Below are positions 1-7,929 of a DNA stretch of 28,447 nt, piece after piece (position 1 is the stretch's first letter; the number at the start of each line of letters is the position of its first letter). Where the stretch lies: positions 1 through 28,447 of the forward strand of contig DASWFO010000072.1 of the NCBI GenBank assembly GCA_036394195.1, written 5' to 3'. The position numbers and the translations under genes are program-made. This DNA comes from DATJPD01 sp036394195 (GTDB taxonomy: Bacteria; Pseudomonadota; Alphaproteobacteria; CACIAM-22H2). The notes beneath the pieces were generated by a model. That model worked only from the letters and a program-made list of their open reading frames with translations. It searched no databases and had not been told where the DNA came from.

Positions 1-49
1 CAATCACTTCAAGAGGATAAATGGAGGTGGAGTTGACGCGTCGTTCCAT
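1..49 (-). CDS. 5' end of an unidentified gene running off the window
   Basis: Reading the minus strand, an ATG at 49-47 opens a frame that stays open to the edge and begins MERRVNSTSIYPLEV. It starts 22 bp after the stop of the alcohol dehydrogenase and runs in the same direction, so it could be the next gene of that operon. Only 16 codons are visible. The Shine-Dalgarno is weak (GGAA about 12 nt upstream). No family can be assigned. It may be a chance open frame. Confidence 0.3.
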   Translation of the reverse strand, partial: MERRVNSTSIYPLEVI

Positions 50-71
50 ATCAGCGCGGTTCCGTCATGTC

Positions 72-1055
72 TCAGGGCGCCAACACCGCCGCGCCGGTGA
101 TGCGGCCCTCGCGCAGCGCCCCGAGCGCCTCGTTCGCCTGCTCGAGGGGAAACTTCTGCACGCGCGTGCGCAGCGGAAGGCGCGCGGCCAGCGCGAGAAA
201 CTCCTCGCCGTCGCGGCGGGTGAGATTGGCGACCGAGCGGACCACCCGCTCCTCCCACAGGATGCGATAGGGAAAGGCGGGAATATCGCTCATGTGGATC
301 CCGGCGCAGACCACCGTGCCCCCCTTGTCGGTGGCGCGCAGCGCCGCCGGCACCAAGGCCCCGACCGGGGCAAAGATGAGGGCCGCGTCCAGCGGCTCGG
401 GCGCCGGTGCGTCCGAGGCTCCCGCCCAGACCGCGCCTAAGCTCCGGGCAAAGGCCTGCGCCTCGTCATCGCCGGGGCGGGTGAATGCGAACACTTTGCG
501 GCCCTGCCATACCGCGACCTGCGCCACGATATGCGCCGCGGCGCCAAAGCCGTAGAGGCCGAGCCGCTCACCCGCGCCCGCCATGCACAGCGCGCGATAG
601 CCGATCAGGCCGGCGCAGAGCAGCGGCGCCGCCTCGACGTCGCCATAGGCGGTAGGGAGCAGAAAACAGTAGCGCTCGTCGGCGAGCGTCAGCTCGGCGT
701 AGCCGCCGTCGATCTGATAGCCGGTGAAGCGGGCCCGCTCGCACAGGTTCTCGCGGCCGCTACGGCAGAACCGGCACACGCCGCACGTCCAGCCGAGCCA
801 CGGCACGCCCACGCGGTCCCCCGGGCGAAAGCGCGCAGCGGCGCTGCCGGTCTCGACGACGGTGCCGACGATCTCGTGGCCGGGCACCAGCGGCAGCTTG
901 GGGTGCGGCAATTCGCCGTCGACGACGTGCAGATCGGTGCGGCAGACGCCGCAGGCGCGGACCTGAATCAGCACATGGTTCACGGCCGGAACCGGCCGCG
1001 GCAGGTCGCGCAGCGTCAGCTCGCGGCGGCCGGCGTCGAGGATCATGGCGCGCAT
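72..1055 (-). CDS. Zinc-dependent alcohol dehydrogenase (MDR family)
   Basis: This 327-residue protein is a cytosolic medium-chain dehydrogenase that would interconvert alcohols and aldehydes with NAD(P). The catalytic zinc ligands are visible as C38 (in CGVCRTDLH), H60 (GHE) and C147 (LLCAG). The structural zinc site has all four cysteines: C91, C94, C97 and C105. A Rossmann glycine motif (GLYGFG) lies near residues 166-171. The length fits the short AdhP-like bacterial members. I chose the ATG at 1055 because the protein starts directly at the GroES-like domain; the open frame extends upstream only as antisense of the USP gene. It lies 50 bp downstream of the universal stress gene and is probably co-transcribed with it. 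The natural substrate is not evident. Confidence 0.93.
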   Translation of the reverse strand: MRAMILDAGRRELTLRDLPRPVPAVNHVLIQVRACGVCRTDLHVVDGELPHPKLPLVPGHEIVGTVVETGSAAARFRPGDRVGVPWLGWTCGVCRFCRSGRENLCERARFTGYQIDGGYAELTLADERYCFLLPTAYGDVEAAPLLCAGLIGYRALCMAGAGERLGLYGFGAAAHIVAQVAVWQGRKVFAFTRPGDDEAQAFARSLGAVWAGASDAPAPEPLDAALIFAPVGALVPAALRATDKGGTVVCAGIHMSDIPAFPYRILWEERVVRSVANLTRRDGEEFLALAARLPLRTRVQKFPLEQANEALGALREGRITGAAVLAP

Positions 1056-1105
1056 CGTTTCACCCAACCACGATAATGGGGCTCCCCAGGCAGCGCCGCC
1101 CCCGC

Positions 1106-1918
1106 TCAGTGCGACATCAGCACCGGGATGGTCATGTGGCGCAGGATGTGCAGCGTGACCCCGCCGAATGTGTATTCGCGCAGCCGCGAATGGCCGTAGG
1201 CACCCATGACGAGCAGATCGGCGCCGAGATCGGCCGCACGCGACAGGATCACGTCGCCGATTTTCATGTCGCTCGCGGTCGCCGAGCCGACCTCGGCCTG
1301 GACACCGTGGCGCGCCAGATGGGTCGCGAGGTCGGCGCCCGCGATGTGGTCGCCCTTGGGATTGACTTCCATGACGCGCACCGACTGGGCGCGCTTCAGG
1401 AGCGGCAGCGCATCGTGCACGGCGCGCGCCGCCTCGCGCGTCCGGTTCCACGCGATCAGCACGCGCTCGGCGATGCGCGGGAACTTGCCATAACGTGGAA
1501 CCAGCAGGACCGGACGGCCGGCGCCCATGATCAGCTCTTCGGGCATGATGTCGAGGACCGTGTCCTCGTCGGTGGTGGCCTGGCTGGCGATGATCAGGTC
1601 GGCGTATTGGCCGTGCTGCAGGGCGACGTCGACGGTGGTGCCCCTCACCTGCCGCCACTCGAAATTCACCCCGTTGCGCTGCTGCGCCTCGTCGACCATG
1701 CGTTTGGCGGCCTGGAGGCGCTCCTGGATCACCGACTCCTGCCATTCGAGGAGCGCGGACGGCGCGGCCTGGGTCAGGCTCGCGGGCGTATACGGCGGCT
1801 CCATTACGTGGAGGGCCACGAGATGGGCCTCGAAACCGCCCACGGCCGCGGCAACGTCGTAGCGCACCGGCGCCGATGTCGCATCGTCAGCAATGACCAG
1901 AATGTCTTTATAGCTCAT
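1106..1918 (-). CDS. Universal stress protein, tandem USP domains
   Basis: This 270-residue cytosolic protein has two UspA-type domains. The C-terminal half carries the nucleotide-binding signature G-x2-G-x9-G in MGAYGHSRLREYTFGG, followed by the final strand (IPVLMSH). The N-terminal half keeps the fold (ILVIADDA at the start, then RPVLLVP near residue 150) but lacks a clear glycine loop, as is usual for the degenerate half of tandem USPs. The ATG at 1918 follows a GGGAG Shine-Dalgarno. The gene lies directly upstream of the alcohol dehydrogenase. USP plus zinc-ADH pairs are common in hypoxia and stress regulons, but no FixK or EcfG box was found just upstream. Confidence 0.93.
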   Translation of the reverse strand: MSYKDILVIADDATSAPVRYDVAAAVGGFEAHLVALHVMEPPYTPASLTQAAPSALLEWQESVIQERLQAAKRMVDEAQQRNGVNFEWRQVRGTTVDVALQHGQYADLIIASQATTDEDTVLDIMPEELIMGAGRPVLLVPRYGKFPRIAERVLIAWNRTREAARAVHDALPLLKRAQSVRVMEVNPKGDHIAGADLATHLARHGVQAEVGSATASDMKIGDVILSRAADLGADLLVMGAYGHSRLREYTFGGVTLHILRHMTIPVLMSH

Positions 1919-2174
1919 GGCGCTCTCCCGCGGTGGGCACGAGATCGCGTGCCTCACGCACTCAACGAGAAAAGCCCCCACTGGCGCCCTGGCCCGGGTC
2001 AAAAGCCCGGACCGGCCGCCTGTACAGCATACTCCCGTCGACGCCCGATGTCGCGACCGGGAGGCTCGGCCTGGCCAAAATACCGGTGCCGCGGTTTTGC
2101 ACGACCCGCGATGAACCAGCGGGTCTTTCGCGGCGGACGCAGCGGCCGGTTTTTCGTGCGGCTGTGGCCGCAAT

Positions 2175-2423
2175 TCAACGGGGTGTGTTGTCGACGACCA
2201 GGCGCGGCTTGGCTCGAGCCGTGCGCGCCAGTACGGCCAGAAGCTCGCGCAGCGTCGCGTTCATGCGCGGACGGAACACACCCTCGTCGCGGAGGGTGCC
2301 GATCAAATCGCGCGCCTCGTTCTCAAATGACAAGCCGTTGCGCAGGCAGATGTAACGGAATTCCGCATCGGTGGGGATCCGGTTCTCCCGTTCGATGAAG
2401 TCGAGAATAGGCGTTTTGCTCAT
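2175..2423 (-). CDS. Small conserved-looking hypothetical protein
   Basis: This 82-residue soluble protein begins MSKTPILDFIERENRI. I do not recognise the family. There is no signal peptide, membrane segment or cysteine, and the sequence looks largely helical and charged. The start is supported by AGAGGAAA 5-12 nt upstream. The 5' side faces a cluster of TACGTA motifs (2504-2550) that also lies upstream of the FixJ-type receiver on the other strand, so the two genes may share control. The 256 bp between it and the USP gene hold only a small hairpin. Confidence 0.7.
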   Translation of the reverse strand: MSKTPILDFIERENRIPTDAEFRYICLRNGLSFENEARDLIGTLRDEGVFRPRMNATLRELLAVLARTARAKPRLVVDNTPR

Positions 2424-2503
2424 GGCACTTTCCTCTGATGCCGGACTGATTTCGAGCGCCTGTCACTCTAGACGGGCGTGGGGGCACCGCGAAATTCGGA
2501 ATT

Positions 2504-2550
2504 TTACGTACGTAAGATTACGTACCGGGGGACGGCGCGATTTACGTACA
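2504..2550. promoter_or_regulatory. Cluster of TACGTA sites, FixJ-box-like
   Basis: The perfect 12-bp palindrome TTACGTACGTAA occupies 2504-2515. TTACGTA recurs at 2518-2524 and TTTACGTACA at 2541-2550. The motif is not repeated like this elsewhere in the window. FixJ response regulators of rhizobia bind GTAMGTAG-type sites, and GTACGTAA (within the palindrome) matches 7 of 8 positions. The cluster lies between two divergent genes, the small protein ending at 2175 and the receiver starting at 2639. The binding protein is inferred, not shown: the local receiver itself has no DNA-binding domain. Confidence 0.5.
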
Positions 2551-2638
2551 AGCCCTTAAGTACAAGCCACGACTGCCCTATCTCCGCGCGAGGGGCTTAA
2601 CTCGCGGCCTGGTGCAATACCTGGAAGGCAGGCCCTCC

Positions 2639-3193
2639 GTGGACTCCCGGTCGCCCCACACGATTTTCATTCCCGATGACGACGATGCTGCGCGTGATTC
2701 CCTGCAGGCGCTTCTGGAGGCGCGGCATTTCACCGTGATCGCGTTCGACTCCGGCAGCGACCTCTTCCGCCGTCCGGACCACGCCGATTGCCTGGTTCTC
2801 GACCTGCACATGCCGCTGATGACCGGCGCCGAGTTGCTGACCAAGCTGCGGCAACGCGGCGACAAGACGCCGGCGATTCTGATCACCGGCCGGCCCGATC
2901 GCGCGGCGCAGAGCCAGGCCAGAACATTGGGCGTGCCGCTCCTCGAGAAGCCGGTCTCCCCCAAGCTGCTGCTCGCCACGCTCGACGCGGCGCTGACGCC
3001 AGGCGCGCTAGGTCTTCAGGCGCCGCCGGCCGGTCCCTGTGCCGGAATCTGGAAGCGAAAGATAGAGCCCCCTTTCGGGTTCGGCTCCGCCCAGATGCGT
3101 CCGCCATGCGCCTCGATGATCGAGAGGCTGATGGACAAGCCGATGCCCATGCCGCTCTTTTTCGTTGTCACGAACGGCTTGAAGAGCTGCTGA
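2639..3193 (+). CDS. FixJ-type single-domain response regulator with antisense tail
   Basis: Residues 8-121 form a receiver domain: acidic pocket D13-D16 (IPDDDD), phospho-acceptor D55 (VLDLHMP), T83 (ILITGR) and K104 (LLEKP). The FixJ LuxR-type output domain is absent, so it would act as a phosphate relay or sink. I chose GTG 2639 because GGAAGG lies about 11 nt upstream and the domain starts at once; GTG 2612 is possible. After residue 121 the frame runs 62 more codons antisense to the 3' end of the FixL-like kinase gene, and that tail resembles no domain. A TAG lies one frame away near 3009, so a 1-bp frameshift would give a normal-length receiver. The partner is probably the convergent kinase. 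Confidence 0.8.
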   Translation: MDSRSPHTIFIPDDDDAARDSLQALLEARHFTVIAFDSGSDLFRRPDHADCLVLDLHMPLMTGAELLTKLRQRGDKTPAILITGRPDRAAQSQARTLGVPLLEKPVSPKLLLATLDAALTPGALGLQAPPAGPCAGIWKRKIEPPFGFGSAQMRPPCASMIERLMDKPMPMPLFFVVTNGLKSC

Positions 3194-4134
3194 GCGATTT
3201 CGGGGGCGATGCCTGGACCGCTGTCGATGATCGCGACTTCCTGAGCGTCGCCATTCTCGACGGCGATCGTGCGGATGATAAGGTCACGGCGATCCGAGGT
3301 CGTCAGGACTTCGACCGCGTTGCGCACCAGGTTGACCACGACCTGCTGGATCTGGATCCGATCCATATGGACCGCCGGGAGGTGGGGCGCCAGGTCGTAG
3401 GCGATCTGGATTCCCTCGACCTTGGCCCCGATCGTCGCGAGGGCCGCGGCCTCCTCGACGACCTCGCCAAGATCGGCGGCCGAACGCTCCACCTTCCGCT
3501 TCTCGACATAGCTTCGGAGCCGCCGGATGATCTGTCCCGCCCGCTCGGCCTGCTCGGCCGCCTTTTCCAGCAACTCCGGAATGCGCGGCGACACCGGCGC
3601 ACCCGCCGCGGCCAGTATGTCCCGCGCTGCTTGTGCATAATTCATGATCGCGGTGAGCGGCTGGTTGAGTTCATGTGCCAGTGACGACGAGAGCTGGCCC
3701 ATGGCGCTGAGACGGGACGTATGGATCAGCTCGGCCGTGAGCTCGCGTAGGCGCCGCGCTGCCTCCTTCCGCGCGGTCAGATCGTGAATGATGCCGACGA
3801 ACGTCGTTTCTTCGGTTTGCTTGGCCTCGCCGACGGAGAGATGCATCGGAAACGTGTCGCCGTCCTTGCGCTGACCGACCACCTCGCGGCCGACACCGAT
3901 GATCTTGCGGTGGCCGGTGCGGCGATAATTCTCGATGTAGCCGTCGTGCTCCTGGTGATAGGGCGTCGGCATCAGCATCTTGACGTTTTGTCCGATCACT
4001 TCGGCGGCGCCGTAGCCGAACAGCGTTTCACACGCCGGATTGAACATCAGCACGATGCCCTTCGCATCGATCACGATCATGCCGTCGACGGCGGTGTCGA
4101 ACAGCGCCCGCAGGCGCGCTTCTGACGTTGGCAC
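3016..4134 (-). CDS. FixL-like heme-PAS sensor histidine kinase
   Basis: This 372-residue soluble kinase has a PAS domain at about residues 5-120, then HisKA and HATPase_c. The PAS matches the FixL oxygen-sensor type: H63 in EHDGYIENY aligns with the heme-ligating histidine, and R83 in IIGVGRE with the distal arginine; MHLSVGE follows as in FixL. The phospho-acceptor is H154 (SLAHELNQPL). The N (NLVRNAVE), G1 (DSGPGI), F (FKPFVTTK) and G2 (GMGIGLS) boxes are intact. No membrane segment is present, unlike S. meliloti FixL. GTG 4134 is the only usable start before an in-frame stop. Oxygen sensing is inferred from these residues. The 3' end overlaps the receiver gene by 178 bp. Confidence 0.88.
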   Translation of the reverse strand: MPTSEARLRALFDTAVDGMIVIDAKGIVLMFNPACETLFGYGAAEVIGQNVKMLMPTPYHQEHDGYIENYRRTGHRKIIGVGREVVGQRKDGDTFPMHLSVGEAKQTEETTFVGIIHDLTARKEAARRLRELTAELIHTSRLSAMGQLSSSLAHELNQPLTAIMNYAQAARDILAAAGAPVSPRIPELLEKAAEQAERAGQIIRRLRSYVEKRKVERSAADLGEVVEEAAALATIGAKVEGIQIAYDLAPHLPAVHMDRIQIQQVVVNLVRNAVEVLTTSDRRDLIIRTIAVENGDAQEVAIIDSGPGIAPEIAQQLFKPFVTTKKSGMGIGLSISLSIIEAHGGRIWAEPNPKGGSIFRFQIPAQGPAGGA

Positions 4135-4180
4135 TTGGCTGGTCGGCCCGCTAGCGATTGATGACTACGTTAGTCCTCAT

Positions 4181-4192
4181 CTGCAATTGTAA
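4181..4192. promoter_or_regulatory. Imperfect copy of the 4382-4403 operator core
   Basis: CTGCAATTGTAA resembles the core TTGCAATTGCAA of the long palindrome 200 bp downstream. It lies 47 bp upstream of the start of the FixL-like kinase gene. It could be a second site for the same regulator, but two mismatches make this tentative. Confidence 0.25.
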
Positions 4193-4381
4193 CGCGCATT
4201 TAGAGTGAAACGCCATCATTCCAAGACGGAACATAATACAGTGGGGCGGCTGATCAGGCATAACCGCGCCCGTGAGGCTCGCGTCCGCCATGGACCGGGC
4301 TGGGCGCCGGGTTTAGGAGGGAAATACATGCCGAGATTGTAACCTCTTCGGGCGGCGATCGAGCCCGAATTAGGCTTTGCC

Positions 4382-4403
4382 AATACTTGCAATTGCAAGT
4401 ATT
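4382..4403. promoter_or_regulatory. Perfect 22-bp palindromic operator
   Basis: An uninterrupted perfect dyad has its centre between 4392 and 4393 and core CTTGCAATTGCAAG. It lies 92 bp upstream of the luciferase-like monooxygenase start, in the 360-bp gap 4135-4494 that otherwise shows no gene. The size and symmetry fit a MarR-type dimer (TetR is possible). No such regulator gene is adjacent, so it would be encoded elsewhere. The rest of the gap holds the 4181-4192 partial copy, a near-palindrome GACTACGTTAGTC at 4163-4175 close to the kinase start, and AT-rich stretches suitable for promoters. Confidence 0.6.
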
Positions 4404-4494
4404 ATTCCGGCAACGCTGGCGGCCCCCGACGCCTCCGCCGGCGGGCAAAGATCGGCACGGCGGCGACGAGGGCCCTTAGGAACGGGAGAAAACG

Positions 4495-5547
4495 ATGCAA
4501 TTCGGCTACTTCACGCTCAGTGACAATCACTACGCGAACAACAAGCGCGGCGCCAACCAGTTCGTCAACGACATCCTGGCCGAGGCGGTCTATGCCGAGG
4601 AGCTCGGCTACAATTCGGCGTGGATCGGCGAGCACCATTTCAATTCCCTGGGGGTGCTGTCGTGCCCGGACATCGTGCTGGCGAACGTCGCCGCGCGGAC
4701 GACGAAGATCCGGCTCGCCCCCGCGGTCACGGTGCTGCCGCTGCATCATCCGATCCGCGTCGCCGAGCAGTGGGCGACGCTCGACCTGATCAGCAACGGC
4801 CGCGTCGACTGGGCGGCGGGCCGCGGCTATGATCGGCGCGAATACGAGCCGTTCAAGGTCGATTTCAGCGACAACCAGGCGATTTTCGAAGAGGGCATGG
4901 AGCTGGTGCGCCGGCTATGGTCGTCCGGCGGCGACCGGATCACGCACAACGGCAAGTACTATCAGTTCGAGGACGTACGCATCACCCCGCAGCCGGTGCA
5001 GAAGCCGATCCCGACCTATGTCGCATCGTTCTCCAAGCCGTCGATCGAGCTCGCCGCCCGGCTCGGCTGTGGCCTGATCGTGGCGCCCTTTGCCGCCGCA
5101 ATGACCTTCGGCGGCCTGCAGAAGGTGTCGGATCTCTATAAGGAAACCTGCGCCAAATACGGCACCAAGCCGCAGCGCCTGATGTGCAGCTACTTCACCC
5201 ATTTTGCGGATAATAAGGAGCAGGAGGCGGCGCAGCGCGCGCGCCAGATCCGCTACTACAAGGAATGCGTGATCCCCGCCCTGCCCGGCGATCCGAAGAC
5301 CGCGCCGCCGACCTATCGCTATTTCGTCGACATGGTGGCCCGCCTGGAGAAGGTCAGGCCGGAGGACCTCACCGAGAATTCGGTGCTGATCGGCTCCGCC
5401 CAGCAGATCACCGACACGCTGAAAAAGGTGCAGGCCGCCGGGTTCGACGAGGTGATCCTCTATTTCAACGTCGGCCTCAAGCCGCACCAGCAGGTCAAGG
5501 AAGAGATGGCGCGGTTCAAGGAGCAGGTGAAGCCGGCCTTCAGCTGA
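4495..5547 (+). CDS. LLM-class flavin-dependent monooxygenase
   Basis: This 350-residue protein of the bacterial-luciferase-like TIM-barrel family would use reduced FMN (or F420 in some relatives) to oxygenate a small organic substrate in the cytosol. Family hallmarks are the N-terminal strand MQFGYFTLSD, the early WIGEHHF motif, LAPAVTVLPLHHP and WAAGRGYDRREYEPF. The length is typical. The ATG follows GGGAGAAAACG. It stands alone in its direction: the next gene is on the other strand beyond a repeat. Control is probably through the palindrome at 4382-4403, which would fit induction by a substrate-like ligand. The substrate cannot be told; a flavin reductase is not encoded nearby. Confidence 0.92.
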   Translation: MQFGYFTLSDNHYANNKRGANQFVNDILAEAVYAEELGYNSAWIGEHHFNSLGVLSCPDIVLANVAARTTKIRLAPAVTVLPLHHPIRVAEQWATLDLISNGRVDWAAGRGYDRREYEPFKVDFSDNQAIFEEGMELVRRLWSSGGDRITHNGKYYQFEDVRITPQPVQKPIPTYVASFSKPSIELAARLGCGLIVAPFAAAMTFGGLQKVSDLYKETCAKYGTKPQRLMCSYFTHFADNKEQEAAQRARQIRYYKECVIPALPGDPKTAPPTYRYFVDMVARLEKVRPEDLTENSVLIGSAQQITDTLKKVQAAGFDEVILYFNVGLKPHQQVKEEMARFKEQVKPAFS

Positions 5548-5559
5548 GCCGCTGTTTTC

Positions 5560-5699
5560 CTCGTCATTTCCCGCGCAAGCGGAGGCAGAGTCCACCACGG
5601 AGATCACGGAGGAACATCAGACGAATCTTCTCTTGGCTCCGTGCTCTCCGTGCCCCCGTGGTTTATTCTAGATGCCCTGACTTCGCGGGCATGATGAGA
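5560..5699. repeat. Interspersed nested palindromic repeat, copy 1
   Basis: The inner arms carry short repeats of CACGGAG on the left (5592-5612) and their complement CTCCGTG on the right (5637-5662). The outer arms (TCGTCATTTCCCGCG near 5561 and CGCGGGCATGATGA at 5684-5697) are also roughly complementary. The second copy lies at 28175-28307. It sits between the convergent ends of the monooxygenase and the histidine kinase and could also act as a bidirectional terminator. No ORF is contained. Confidence 0.75.
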
Positions 5700-5712
5700 A
5701 GAATAGAGCGCG

Positions 5713-7809
5713 TCACGCCACCTGAGCGGCGGGCTTGGGGTGCACCAGGGCTGCCCGCTCCGCGACCGGCAGATCCACCCAGAATCGGCTTCCGTGCCGG
5801 GGCTTGCTCTCAAAGCCGATCGAGCCGTCCATCGCCTCGACCAAGCGCTTGGCAATCGTCAGGCCGATGCCCGTTCCTTCGGTCGCCGTGTATTCGGCGC
5901 CTAGCCGGTAAAACGGCTTGAACAGGTGCGCCTGAACCTCAGGTGCTATGCCGCGGCCCGTGTCGGCGACCTCGAGCCGTAGTCGCCCGTTCGGCAGGCT
6001 TTCGGCCGACAGCCGGACCTCGCCGCCAACCCGGTTATATTTGATGGCGTTCGAGACAAGGTTCAGCAGGACCTGGCGGAGCCGCATCGGGTCCGCCTTC
6101 GCGTCCGGCAGGCCCGCCCCAAGACCGAGGTCGAATCGGATATTCGAATTGTTCGCCAAGGGCCGCATGTTGGCATGGATGTCGGCAAGCAGGGGCGCCA
6201 TCGCGACGGATTGGATCGACAGCGTGAGCCGCCCCGCCTCGATCCCGGCGAGATCGAGAATGTCGTTGACGACGTTGAGCAGGTGCTCGCCGCTGGTCTC
6301 GATCGACTGAACGTAGTCGAGCTGCACCTTCGGGTCGCGCGGCGGCCGCACGCGCAGGAGCTGGGCGAAGCCGATGACGGCATTCAGCGGCGTGCGCAGC
6401 TCGTGGCTCATGCGCGCGAGAAACGCCGACTTGGCGCGGTTCGCGGCGTCCGCTCCCTCTTGCGCCTGCTTCAGCTCGGTGATGTCGGCGTGAACGCCGA
6501 CCACCCGGCCGCTGGAGGTGAGGCGCTCCAGAACGCGATACCAGCGGCCGCGGACGCTCCGGATCAGCTCCGTCGAGCCGCCATCATGCTGCCCGACGCG
6601 GTCGCGGACCCACTGCTCGACGTCCGTTCCCGGCGGCAGAACGATGTCGCCGGTCGAGACCGCGGAGCGGATCGAGTCTTCGAAGCGGACCCCGGGCTGG
6701 CAGGCCAGCGGATTGGTCCGCCGGATGTGGCGGTAGCGGCGGTTGCTCATCAGCAGCCGGCCGCCCTGGTCATGGAGCGTGAAGCCGTCCGGCAGCGCGT
6801 CGATCGCCTCCTGCAACAGGGTCCGCTCCTCGCGGAGCTCCTGCTCCGTCCGCTCGCGCAACCGGAGCTGCCGGACGAGGATGCCGCCGAGGAGCAGAAG
6901 CAGTGCGGCCGCCGCCAGCGCGATCGTCGCCTCGATGCGCGCCTTGGCCCGCCAGGGGGCGAGGATGTCGTCCTCCGCGATCCCGATATTCACAACGAAC
7001 GGATAATCACCCAAACCGCGATAGGTGACGTATTTCACCAATCCGTCGAATGGAGACGTCGTGCGTCTGGTCCCGAACGGCGCGGCCGGCAACCACTCGC
7101 GGACCAGCACTGAACCGGAGACATCCCGCCCGACGACGTCATCGCCGGGATGATGGGCAATGATGTGCCCATCGCTGCTCATCAGCGCGATCGAGCCGTG
7201 CTCGCCGATGTCGAACGTCTTATAGAGGTTTTGAAAGTACTCGAGATCTATTGCGGCGGCGACGATGCCGCCGAACTCGCCATCGGCGCGACTCCAGCGG
7301 CGGGTGAGCAGCAGGACCCAGCGGTCGGACACACGTCCTTTGACGGCGTTGATCTGCGGACCGCGGTCGGCGTGATCGCGGTGATATGCGAAAAGCGGCC
7401 AGTCGCGGACGGACCCGTCGGGCAAGGACGGCAGCGACGCCGTGACCCACCCGCCATCCTGGTCAAAAACGGCGAGAGATTGCAGCTGCGGCGAATCGCG
7501 GGTGGCTGCGAGCAGCAATCGCTGAACGCGGGTGGTCGCCTTGGCGCCGATGCCGTCATATTCGATGCGCTCGCGAGTCCCGAGGAGGATGCGGTCCGCC
7601 GCCTGGATCGTCCGCGCGGCGTGCTGCGACAAGGATCGCGCCAGGTTTTCGGTGGTGATCGAGCTCTGCGCCAGGGCGGCCTGACGCTCATTCCAGATCT
7701 GCCAGCCGACGAAGGCAAACAGGCTGCCGCTGACCAGCACGATGAAACAGGCAAGCAGCAGGGCCGGCGACCCCAGCGAAAAGCGGCGCGATTGACCGGT
7801 CATCCGCAT
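5713..7809 (-). CDS. Membrane sensor histidine kinase (Cache-PAS-HisKA-HATPase)
   Basis: This 698-residue inner-membrane kinase has a transmembrane helix at about residues 15-38 and a second at about 292-314. They bracket a roughly 250-residue periplasmic sensor whose pattern (FDQDGGWVTAS, then GSIALMSSDGHIIAH) fits a double-Cache ligand domain. A cytoplasmic PAS (LPDGFTLHDQGGRLLMSN) follows at about 335-445. HisKA has H469 (MSHELRTPLN). HATPase_c has the N box (NLVSNAIKYN), G1 (DTGRGI), F (FKPFYR) and G2 (GTGIGL). ATG 7809 starts just before the first helix; the longer open frame adds 26 unlikely residues. No cognate response regulator is adjacent, so it is an orphan. The ligand is unknown. 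Confidence 0.92.
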   Translation of the reverse strand: MRMTGQSRRFSLGSPALLLACFIVLVSGSLFAFVGWQIWNERQAALAQSSITTENLARSLSQHAARTIQAADRILLGTRERIEYDGIGAKATTRVQRLLLAATRDSPQLQSLAVFDQDGGWVTASLPSLPDGSVRDWPLFAYHRDHADRGPQINAVKGRVSDRWVLLLTRRWSRADGEFGGIVAAAIDLEYFQNLYKTFDIGEHGSIALMSSDGHIIAHHPGDDVVGRDVSGSVLVREWLPAAPFGTRRTTSPFDGLVKYVTYRGLGDYPFVVNIGIAEDDILAPWRAKARIEATIALAAAALLLLLGGILVRQLRLRERTEQELREERTLLQEAIDALPDGFTLHDQGGRLLMSNRRYRHIRRTNPLACQPGVRFEDSIRSAVSTGDIVLPPGTDVEQWVRDRVGQHDGGSTELIRSVRGRWYRVLERLTSSGRVVGVHADITELKQAQEGADAANRAKSAFLARMSHELRTPLNAVIGFAQLLRVRPPRDPKVQLDYVQSIETSGEHLLNVVNDILDLAGIEAGRLTLSIQSVAMAPLLADIHANMRPLANNSNIRFDLGLGAGLPDAKADPMRLRQVLLNLVSNAIKYNRVGGEVRLSAESLPNGRLRLEVADTGRGIAPEVQAHLFKPFYRLGAEYTATEGTGIGLTIAKRLVEAMDGSIGFESKPRHGSRFWVDLPVAERAALVHPKPAAQVA

Positions 7810-7929
7810 CCAGTGCCCGTGAGTTCCCCCGCGGCATTGGAGCCGAGTTTGCTGAAGTTTTTGTGAAGAGGGTGATTTGCCGGCCAATGTCGCCCGCCGT
7901 GGGCGTTTTGCTCCCCGCTAATTGCGAAT

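Noticed and set aside
21..440. Plus-strand open frame with a fair ribosome site (AGAGGATAA before ATG 21)
   Set aside because: The translation is low-complexity Arg/Ala antisense of the alcohol dehydrogenase and shows no domain.
2103..2125. Hairpin GACCCGC-N9-GCGGGTC as a terminator
   Set aside because: The stem is only 7 bp and no T run follows on either strand, so termination cannot be supported.
1076..2398. 440-codon plus-strand open frame
   Set aside because: It is antisense to the universal stress and small hypothetical genes; the composition is Arg/His rich as expected for a shadow.
4339..4363. GTAACC followed by CGAG as a third sigma-F promoter ahead of the monooxygenase
   Set aside because: The spacing is 15 and the -10 is CGAG, not CGAA. 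Two deviations make it weaker than the exact copies at 16907 and 19729.
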